From contig MHDO01000030.1 in the NCBI GenBank assembly GCA_001805005.1, positions 1 through 17,686 on the forward strand: DNA of 17,686 nucleotides, in the 5' to 3' direction. Shown piece after piece: positions 12,105 to 17,686 of this stretch. The notes beneath the pieces were generated by a model, which ran no database searches, was not told the DNA's origin, and saw only the letters and a program-made list of their open reading frames with translations. Made by a program: the position numbers and the translations under genes. Position 1 is the stretch's first letter, and each line of letters starts with the position of its first letter. Source of the DNA: Nitrospinae bacterium RIFCSPLOWO2_12_39_16 (GTDB taxonomy: Bacteria > Nitrospinota > Nitrospinia > UBA9942).

Positions 12105-14594
12105 TTGATACCAGAAAGTTTTGATGAAATAATCTCACAGCTTAAGAGACCTTTAGAATTTGCATCAAAAAACTCCTTTGCCAATCTTTCCCACCTCCGC
12201 GATCTGGAATCTACATTTAATAGCCTTATTGACAGGGCTGTTTCCTTTTTAAGCCACCAGTCATCAGCAGTCAGCCATCAGAATAATCTCATCAAAATAA
12301 AGGATTTATTTTCAGGATTTGATTCATTAAGCCTCCCAGAAAAAAAAGAGCGTCTTAAAACTGCACAGAACCTCCTCGAGAGTTTAGGAGTTAAAGAGTT
12401 TAAGAGTTTAGGAATTAACTCCATAACTCCTCAACTCAATAACTCCTCAACTTCTATTCAGTTTGTCAAAGGTGTTGGTGAGAAGAGGGCTAAACTCTTA
12501 AGCAAACTAAACATCCAAACAATAGAGGATGCACTCTATTTTATGCCGATGAGATATGAGGACAGAAGCCGGATGAAGAAGATTTCAGAAATTTTAAATC
12601 CCCCCCCACCCCCCTTTAATAAAGGGGGGCAAAGGGGGATTATTGAGACTATAGCCGGCACTATTTTATCAAGGGGTGTTATAAAAACAAAGTGGGGAAA
12701 GAGGCTATTTGAAGTAGTTATAAAGGATGAGACAGGATTGATGAGGGGGAAGTGGTTTAAGTTTAATGAAAAATATATGAATAAGAAATTCTCCACAGGA
12801 CAGAAGATAATAATGAGCGGCGAGGTGGAGTTTAATTCATATCATGGAGGGATGGAGATAATCCACCCTGATATAGAAACATTAGAAGACTCCGAATCCC
12901 AAACCGGGTCGTCAGAACTCCTCCATGTTGGGAGAATCGTCCCTATTTATCATTTAACAGAGGGAATCTATCAAAAGACACTGAGAACAATAATGAAAGA
13001 GGCTGTGGATAATTATGCCGATTCTATTGTTGATTTTTTACCTGAAAACATAAAGAAAAACCAGAGACTCATTCCACTAAAAGAGGCAATTAAAAATATT
13101 CACTTTCCTGAAAAGGGAACTCCTCTTGAAAATTTAAACACCTATTTAACTGATTATCACAGGAGGCTCATATTTGATGAATTCTTTCTCCTTGAACTGG
13201 GGCTTGCCATAAGAAAAAGGGGATGGCAGGAGGAAAAGAAAGGTGTATCGTTTAAGGTTGACGGTAATCTTACAGATAAGCTCCGTTCTATCCTCCCATT
13301 CAAATTAACACAGGCACAGGAGAGAGTCATAAATGAAATTAAGAGTGACCTATCAAAACCAGAGCCTATGAACAGACTCCTTCAGGGGGATGTAGGGAGT
13401 GGCAAGACAATTGTAGCACTCTACACCATGCTCATAGTTGTTGAGAATGGCTATCAAACAGCCATCATGACACCCACTGAGATACTATCAGAACAGCATT
13501 TTTTAAATATCCACAAGCTTGTAGAACAATTAGGCTTAAAGACTGCCTTACTTACAAGTAGTGTAAAGGGGAAAGAGAGGGAGGAAATACTAACTCGGTT
13601 ATCAAATGGTGACATTAATATAATTGTGGGCACCCATGCCCTGATTCAAGAAGGGGTCAGATTCAAAAATCTCGGATTTGCCATAATAGATGAACAGCAC
13701 AGATTCGGTGTAATACAGAGGGGAACGATTAAAAATAAAGGCTACAGCCCCGACATACTTGTAATGACAGCTACCCCAATCCCGAGGACATTATCAATGA
13801 CAGTTTATGGAGACCTTGAGCTGTCAGTGATAGATGAGATGCCGCCGGGGAGAAAGCCAATCAACACACTCCTCTTTTTTGAAAACAGGATTAAAGAGGC
13901 ATATATACTGATTGATAAAGAAATTAAGGCAGGGAGACAGGCATACATTGTCTATCCTCTCATAGAAGAATCCGAAAAACTGGATTTAAAGGCTGCAACT
14001 GAGATGATGGAGCATTTCAAAAGAGATATCTTTCCTCATCTTAAGATAGGACTCCTTCACGGCAGAATGAAATCTGATGAGAAAGAGGATATTATGAGGA
14101 GGTTCAAGGAAAGGGAGATAGATATACTCGTATCAACAACAGTCATTGAGGTAGGTGTGGATGTCCCAAATGCATCTGTAATGGTAGTAGAGCATGCGGA
14201 GAGATTTGGCCTATCACAGCTTCATCAACTGAGAGGTAGGGTTGGAAGGAGAGAGTATCAATCATACTGCATACTCATTGCATATTATCCAATCTCTGAA
14301 GAGGCAAAGATGAGGCTCAAGGTTATGAGAGAAAGCACAGATGGCTTTTACATAGCAGAAAAGGATTTGGAGATACGGGGACCTGGAGAATTTTTCGGAA
14401 CGAGACAATCAGGATTGCCAGAGTTAAAAATAGCGAATATAATAAGAGATTATAAATTATTGGAGTCAGCCAGAAGTGAGGCATTTAAACTTATAGATAT
14501 TGACCCATCACTCTCTGTCTCCGAACATCAACTCCTCAAAGACTCTCTTAAAAAGAGATGGCAGAAGAAGTTGGAGTTGGGGGAGATAGGATAA
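12105..14594 (+). CDS. recG: ATP-dependent DNA helicase RecG
   Basis: An 829-residue branched-DNA helicase that remodels stalled forks and Holliday junctions. An N-terminal helical region is followed by VKGVGEKRAKLLSKLNI (121-137) and the wedge/OB domain (about 150-265). Helicase motifs: I GDVGSGKT (428-435), II DEQHRFG (529-535), III TATPIPRT (555-562), and V/VI VSTTVIEVGVDVP (676-688) and QLRGRVGR (708-715). The end STDGFYIAEKDLEIRGPGEFFGTRQSG (744-770) is the RecG signature. The only possible start is TTG 12105: a stop lies upstream in frame and the next Met is residue 147. No Shine-Dalgarno; TATAAT supplied by the flanking repeat ends five bases before. Three repeat-derived insertions (about 49-61, 92-117, 165-179) leave the frame intact, all outside the helicase core. 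Confidence 0.96.
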   Translation: MIPESFDEIISQLKRPLEFASKNSFANLSHLRDLESTFNSLIDRAVSFLSHQSSAVSHQNNLIKIKDLFSGFDSLSLPEKKERLKTAQNLLESLGVKEFKSLGINSITPQLNNSSTSIQFVKGVGEKRAKLLSKLNIQTIEDALYFMPMRYEDRSRMKKISEILNPPPPPFNKGGQRGIIETIAGTILSRGVIKTKWGKRLFEVVIKDETGLMRGKWFKFNEKYMNKKFSTGQKIIMSGEVEFNSYHGGMEIIHPDIETLEDSESQTGSSELLHVGRIVPIYHLTEGIYQKTLRTIMKEAVDNYADSIVDFLPENIKKNQRLIPLKEAIKNIHFPEKGTPLENLNTYLTDYHRRLIFDEFFLLELGLAIRKRGWQEEKKGVSFKVDGNLTDKLRSILPFKLTQAQERVINEIKSDLSKPEPMNRLLQGDVGSGKTIVALYTMLIVVENGYQTAIMTPTEILSEQHFLNIHKLVEQLGLKTALLTSSVKGKEREEILTRLSNGDINIIVGTHALIQEGVRFKNLGFAIIDEQHRFGVIQRGTIKNKGYSPDILVMTATPIPRTLSMTVYGDLELSVIDEMPPGRKPINTLLFFENRIKEAYILIDKEIKAGRQAYIVYPLIEESEKLDLKAATEMMEHFKRDIFPHLKIGLLHGRMKSDEKEDIMRRFKEREIDILVSTTVIEVGVDVPNASVMVVEHAERFGLSQLHQLRGRVGRREYQSYCILIAYYPISEEAKMRLKVMRESTDGFYIAEKDLEIRGPGEFFGTRQSGLPELKIANIIRDYKLLESARSEAFKLIDIDPSLSVSEHQLLKDSLKKRWQKKLELGEIG
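12254..12284 (+). repeat. In-frame heptamer repeat in recG (first insertion)
   Basis: Units CAGTCAT, CAGCAGT, CAGCCAT, CAGAATA encode SHQSSAVSHQNN in the N-terminal region. Its 7-nt period and wording match the repeat in the tatA tail at 9144-9209. Confidence 0.65.
12380..12453 (+). repeat. In-frame periodic palindrome in recG (second insertion)
   Basis: GAGTTTAGGAGTTA (12380-12393) pairs with TAACTCCTCAACTC (12424-12437) with one mismatch. Further GAGTTTA and AACTCCTC units lie within and after. It encodes a linker-like stretch (ESLGVKEFKSLGINSITPQL and onward) between the N-terminal helices and the VKGVGEKRA segment. Confidence 0.75.
12597..12641 (+). repeat. In-frame C-rich double-stem palindrome in recG (third insertion)
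   Basis: Inner stem CCCCCCTTTA (12609-12618) / TAAAGGGGGG (12620-12629); outer arms AATCCCCC (12597-12604) and GGGGGATT (12634-12641). It encodes NPPPPPFNKGGQRGI at the edge of the OB/wedge domain, where other RecG proteins have only a short turn. Same class as 354-398. Confidence 0.85.
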
Positions 14595-14595
14595 A

Positions 14596-16671
14596 ATGGT
14601 AAAACGATTACTTCTTATAATCCCAGTTATTATCACAATACTTTTACTTCAATCCTTTTTCTGGGTTCCTACTTATGACAACCAGATTAAGGGGAGCAGG
14701 GAGAGGCTCTATCAGTTCATTCAAGGCTCAATCGGTGATGCATCTATATTGAATCCTATCTTGAGTGCTGATTCATCCAGTAGTGATATAAATTCTATGG
14801 TATTTGAGGGGCTTCTTGATTATGATGAGGAACTCCGTTATCGCGGAAGACTTGCCACAAACTGGGAGATTTATGAAGAGGCACTTTTTTTTGTGAATGT
14901 AGAAGGGATCCTTCCAGACAGAACTCCTATTACTGCAAATGAGATTATACGAAAAATAAAAATCTCAAATCTCAAATCTCAAATCTCAAATATAGACATA
15001 CTTCCACCACAGACTGAACTTATAGAGACAAGAGACCCAAGACCTGAGAAGAAAGGTGCAAAGGTAGTAGCAACACTAACCTTCCCTCAGAGAATTAAAG
15101 TTACACTTAAATCCGTTGATCAGGAGTTTTTTGAAAAATTGGAAGGTGTGTTAGGCAAAAATTACTTCCCTTCAATTCGTCCTGAAAAATATTTAACAGT
15201 ATCTGCCCCTGATTTAATTGAGCCTCTCTCAAAACAACTTGTTCAAATTACAGAGCATAATCCTGTAATCATTTTCCATTTAAGAAAGGGTATCCTATTT
15301 CATGACGAGCATGAGTTTGATTCAGGGGATGTAAAATTTACTTACGAGGCTATAATGGACGGAAGAAACATCTCACCACGAGTATCTGATTATGAACCCA
15401 TTAAATCTGTTGAGGCTATTGATAAATATACCGTAAAGGTTACCTATAAGAGGTTATACTCACCTGCTATAAGCACATGGATGATGGGCATACTCCCTGA
15501 ACATCTTTTAAATAAAGAGGCGCTGGAAAAAGAGGCAAAGGCAAAGGGGGTTGCTCCTGATAAATTTACAATGAGAGATAGCGATTTTAACAGAAATCCA
15601 ATAGGTGCAGGCCCCTTTAAATTTAAGGAGTGGAAATCGGATGAATATATCCACCTTATTAGAAATGATAAATACTGGGAAGGTGTTCCAAATTATAAGG
15701 AATATATATACCGCATAATACCTGACTACCTTGGGCAGGAGATGGAGTTCTATGCAGGAACTGTGGACAGCTATGATGCACAGGCACATCAGGTAGAGAG
15801 ATTTAAAAAGGATAAAAGATTTCAAAATTTCTCAGGACTCTCTTATGGCTACAGCTATATTGGCTACAATATGAGGAGGGAATTGTTTAAAGACTGGCGT
15901 GTGAGAAAGGCACTTGGGATGGCAATAAATAATGATGAGATAATTAAATTCTTATTTTACAATCAGGCTGAAAAGATTACAGGTCCGTTTGTAAAACAAA
16001 CAGATTATTATAATCAAAATATAAAACCGCTCCCTTATGACCCGGAGGGTGCATTGAAACTGCTGGAGGAGGCGGGGTGGAAGAAGGTAAACGGGAGGCT
16101 TGAGAAGGATGGCAAGCCCTTTCAGTTTACAATTATTACAAACCACGGAAATGAGCTTCGTAAGGCTATAATGATTATTGCCCAGAATTCATGGAAGAAA
16201 CTCGGCATAGATGTAAAGGCAGACACAGTAGAGTGGGCAGTATTCTTAAAAAAATATATTGATGTGGGAAATTTTGATGCTGTAATCCTTGGTTGGAGCA
16301 TGGGCATTGACCCTGATTTATACCAGATATGGCACTCAAGCCAGACAGGTCCATTCCAATTGAATTTTGTCGGATACAATAATCCAGAGGCTGACGAATT
16401 AATAATAAAAATCCGGCAGGAGTATGACAGGAATAAACAGATAGAATACTGTAATAAACTCCATGAGATAATATATAGAGACCAGCCGTATACATTTCTA
16501 TATGTGGGCAAATGGACTGCTCTAATGGATAAAAAGATTGTGATTATGGAGAAAGGGGCTGACGGAAAAGAAGTTATAAAGCCTATAACTCCAACAAAGA
16601 CAGGAAATTTCAGATTTTATTTCAACAAGTGGATTAAACTGGCTCAAGAGCCTGTGTTTTCAGTACAATAA
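14596..16671 (+). CDS. ABC transporter family 5 solute-binding protein (peptide/nickel-type), oversized
   Basis: A 691-residue extracytoplasmic binding protein of the DppA/OppA/NikA family. An N-terminal hydrophobic segment (about 4-24) acts as signal or anchor; no lipobox cysteine is seen. Family elements: SILNPILSADSSSSDINSMVFEGLL (50-74), then FHLRKGILFHD (227-237), a D-V-x-F-T-Y-E element (245-251), AGPFKFKEWK, and DWRVRKALGMAIN. Typical members are 500-550 residues. Here about 130 residues (about 95-225) are inserted between LATNWEI and FHLRKG, where others join directly. Part of that insert (KISNLKSQISN, 122-132) is encoded by a heptamer tandem repeat. The ATG lies one base after the recG stop, so expression is coupled. 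No permease or ATPase genes follow; the ligand is unknown. Confidence 0.9.
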   Translation: MVKRLLLIIPVIITILLLQSFFWVPTYDNQIKGSRERLYQFIQGSIGDASILNPILSADSSSSDINSMVFEGLLDYDEELRYRGRLATNWEIYEEALFFVNVEGILPDRTPITANEIIRKIKISNLKSQISNIDILPPQTELIETRDPRPEKKGAKVVATLTFPQRIKVTLKSVDQEFFEKLEGVLGKNYFPSIRPEKYLTVSAPDLIEPLSKQLVQITEHNPVIIFHLRKGILFHDEHEFDSGDVKFTYEAIMDGRNISPRVSDYEPIKSVEAIDKYTVKVTYKRLYSPAISTWMMGILPEHLLNKEALEKEAKAKGVAPDKFTMRDSDFNRNPIGAGPFKFKEWKSDEYIHLIRNDKYWEGVPNYKEYIYRIIPDYLGQEMEFYAGTVDSYDAQAHQVERFKKDKRFQNFSGLSYGYSYIGYNMRRELFKDWRVRKALGMAINNDEIIKFLFYNQAEKITGPFVKQTDYYNQNIKPLPYDPEGALKLLEEAGWKKVNGRLEKDGKPFQFTIITNHGNELRKAIMIIAQNSWKKLGIDVKADTVEWAVFLKKYIDVGNFDAVILGWSMGIDPDLYQIWHSSQTGPFQLNFVGYNNPEADELIIKIRQEYDRNKQIEYCNKLHEIIYRDQPYTFLYVGKWTALMDKKIVIMEKGADGKEVIKPITPTKTGNFRFYFNKWIKLAQEPVFSVQ
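14960..14991 (+). repeat. AAATCTC heptamer tandem repeat inside the binding-protein gene
   Basis: Four perfect copies of AAATCTC (14960-14987) plus a partial fourth-base unit AAAT. A heptamer in coding DNA shifts frame with each copy gained or lost except in multiples of three. Confidence 0.9.
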
Positions 16672-16902
16672 TAATTAAGGCAAGATAAAGAGCTTGATTA
16701 TATCTGGCATAGATTTTCATTATAGCCTAACCAAATAAATTGGAAAAGACCTGAACACGAATTACACGAATGGACGATTACACAAACCTGAGGCTGAGAA
16801 TATACTGGTGAGGACTCAATCCGAAGCCCGCTTGAATTCACGGGCATAGCGCCTGAACTATGCGGTGGCGGAAAGCCATCCGCACAAGTGATTAGTTATG
16901 TG
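16672..16902. other. Intergenic region with repeat half-site and three consecutive hairpins
   Basis: No gene is visible. GAACACGAATTACACGAATGG (16753-16773) is one arm of a CACGAATTA-type palindromic repeat without its partner. Further on lie GCCCG (16826-16830)/CGGGC (16841-16845), GCATAG (16844-16849)/CTATGC (16858-16863) and GCGGTGGC (16862-16869)/GCCATCCGC (16875-16883, one bulge). The stems overlap by two bases each, so they are partly alternative. This block is richer in GC than its surroundings. Possible structured RNA or mobile-element relic; unassigned. Confidence 0.45.
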
Positions 16903-17106
16903 TTATTTTGTTATTGTTTCTACTATGGAGATGTCTTTTTTTATCCACTCGTTTACTATCGTTGCAACCTCGACACCTTTTTTCTTGGAAAATTTTCTTA
17001 GCACTTCCATCATATCCGGCTCGATGTAAATAGGCAGATACAATTCTGCATCCGGACGATAAAACTTACCTCTCTCACCTTTGGAAAAATCGTATTCTTT
17101 TTTCAT
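16903..17106 (-). CDS. BrnA-like antitoxin
   Basis: A 67-residue DNA-binding antitoxin. The opening MKKEYDFSKGERGKFYRPDA is characteristic of antitoxins paired with BrnT-type toxins. The C-terminal half (EPDMMEVLRKFSKKKGVEVATIVNEWIKKDI) resembles a ribbon-helix-helix fold. Its ATG overlaps the toxin stop by four bases (ATGA), giving translational coupling in the order toxin-antitoxin, as in brnTA. It probably neutralises the toxin and represses the operon; that is inferred from family. Confidence 0.85.
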   Translation of the reverse strand: MKKEYDFSKGERGKFYRPDAELYLPIYIEPDMMEVLRKFSKKKGVEVATIVNEWIKKDISIVETITK

Positions 17107-17402
17107 TTATTTCCCTCCTGATACTGTTTTAATTCTTTTTTGGTTGCCTTGCGGGCTGAAATAATTCTAATTTTGCAACAATCGGCATCTAACTGCTGAA
17201 AGGTATGCACTACAACCAACAAAATGCCATTCCTATCAATTCCGATTGTAGCCCATCGGTCTTCATGTTCGCTATGCTCGGTGTCAAAGACGCTTATCAT
17301 TCTTGGATCAAGAAAAATAGTAGATGCCTGCTCAAAAGCAATCCCATGTTTTTTTCGATTTGTTTTTGCCTTATTGGGGTCCCAATCAAAATAATAACGC
17401 AA
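17103..17402 (-). CDS. BrnT-like toxin (ribonuclease family)
   Basis: A 99-residue toxin of the BrnT family, RelE-fold ribonucleases that inhibit translation. Family elements: FDWDPNKAKTNRKKHGIAFE (5-24), the ATIFLDPRMISVFDTEHSEHEDRW region, ATIGIDRNGILLVVVHTF, and the C-terminal IRIISARKATKKELKQYQEG. The motif RIISARKAT holds the usual basic residues, so it appears intact. The start is TTG at 17402; GGGAG (minus strand, 17409-17413) six bases upstream supports it. It overlaps the antitoxin start by four bases. Confidence 0.88.
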   Translation of the reverse strand: MRYYFDWDPNKAKTNRKKHGIAFEQASTIFLDPRMISVFDTEHSEHEDRWATIGIDRNGILLVVVHTFQQLDADCCKIRIISARKATKKELKQYQEGNK

Positions 17403-17414
17403 TTGCTACTCCCT

Positions 17415-17540
17415 TTATACCACAAATGATTCAAGGAAAGGAATTATGAAATTGTACTTAACATTATTTTCATTACTGCCTATATCATCAGCAGACAATT
17501 CTGCTAATCTTTCGAGTTCTTGTATATGTTCTTGAATCAT
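17415..17540 (-). pseudogene. N-terminal remnant resembling type I restriction/HsdR-like proteins
   Basis: A 41-residue frame starting MIQEHIQELERLAELSADDI and ending NNVKYNFIIPFLESFVV before TAA at 17415-17417. The VKYNFIIPFLESF element resembles the start of HsdR-N/type I restriction-like nuclease domains (…VK..vi.PfL..LGYd…), which normally continue for hundreds of residues. Here a stop cuts it. The ribosome-binding site of brnT overlaps its end. It could instead be a short real gene; the remnant reading is inference. Confidence 0.45.
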
Positions 17541-17579
17541 ATAAAATAGTTATCAGAATAAATTATTGCACATCTTTGC

Positions 17580-17679
17580 ATGCGGCAGTTGAGCAGTGCC
17601 CAAAGGGCATCTGTCTCGAACTCCTTGTTCTCCCTGAGCGGAGCGAAGGGAAACAGGAGTTCCTGCTCAACTGCCGCAT
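17580..17679. repeat. 100-bp three-way-junction palindrome
   Basis: Perfect 17-bp outer arms ATGCGGCAGTTGAGCAG (17580-17596) and CTGCTCAACTGCCGCAT (17663-17679) enclose two hairpins. One is TGCCC-AAA-GGGCA (17597-17609). The other is AACTCC..TGTT..TCCCT (17619-17635) / AGGGAAACAGGAGTT (17647-17661) with single-base bulges. The second loop contains GAGCGGAGCGA. GC content is far above the flanking DNA. Folding would give a Y-shaped structure; a MITE-like or REP-type element is likely. Confidence 0.8.
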
Positions 17680-17686
17680 TCTCCCC

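Noticed and set aside
16826..16883. A second attC site or a tRNA in the hairpin block
   Set aside because: Outer AAC/GTT spacing is asymmetric (3 versus 11 bases) and does not fit attC; no acceptor stem, T-loop or anticodon arm of a tRNA can be assembled.

Overview
The window is bacterial, AT-rich and densely coded. It looks like a chromosomal stretch from a diderm (Gram-negative-type), mostly uncultured lineage. LolA, TatA and an RseP-type protease imply two membranes; a DXP-dependent PdxJ and a bifunctional-type RelA/SpoT are general bacterial genes. The many degenerate short palindromic and 7-8 nt periodic repeats resemble those of environmental genomes such as Nitrospirota or former Deltaproteobacteria. 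I cannot fix the phylum from sequence alone.

Layout. 1-587 (-): start of a TrmN6-like methyltransferase, cut by the window edge. 643-2954 (+): a PuuD-like glutamine amidotransferase, pdxJ and a VIT1/CCC1 metal transporter. 2977-3296: a GC-rich alien patch that reads, on the minus strand, like the end of an integron-type gene cassette (3' part of a CDS followed by an attC-like hairpin). 3351-4097 (+): a class III-type sirtuin. 4103-4421 (-): a decayed VapBC-like pair (antitoxin plus a toxin reduced to 33 codons). 4534-7328 (+): rhomboid protease, LolA, RseP and a small unnamed protein, an envelope group. 7378-8892 (-): a REC-PAS-HD-GYP c-di-GMP phosphodiesterase, divergent from tatA (8979) and relA/spoT (9215-11416). 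rpmB (-) meets relA tail to tail. 11810-12019: a DUF1858 protein between two copies of a palindromic repeat. 12105-16671 (+): recG and an oversized peptide-binding protein, one base apart. 16903-17402 (-): a BrnTA-type toxin-antitoxin pair, then a 41-codon remnant resembling a type I restriction N-terminus and a 100-bp three-way-junction palindrome at the right edge.

Two patterns cut across the window. First, genes fall into two translation-start classes. Some have a clear Shine-Dalgarno (puuD-like, rseP, tatA, rpmB, brnT). Others have none and instead carry a -10 hexamer (TANNNT) 5-8 nt before the start codon, as expected for leaderless mRNAs (trmN6-like, pdxJ, sirtuin, vapB-like, lolA, HD-GYP gene, recG). 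Second, short repeats have invaded intergenic and coding DNA alike. Two C-rich palindromes lie in frame in two unrelated genes, recG carries three in-frame insertions, tatA's tail is made of repeat, and the palindromes before lolA and recG end in an identical 12-mer containing TATAAT just before the start codon. No single previously undescribed multi-gene system is evident; the most novel material is the repeat/promoter biology and the orphan cassette.
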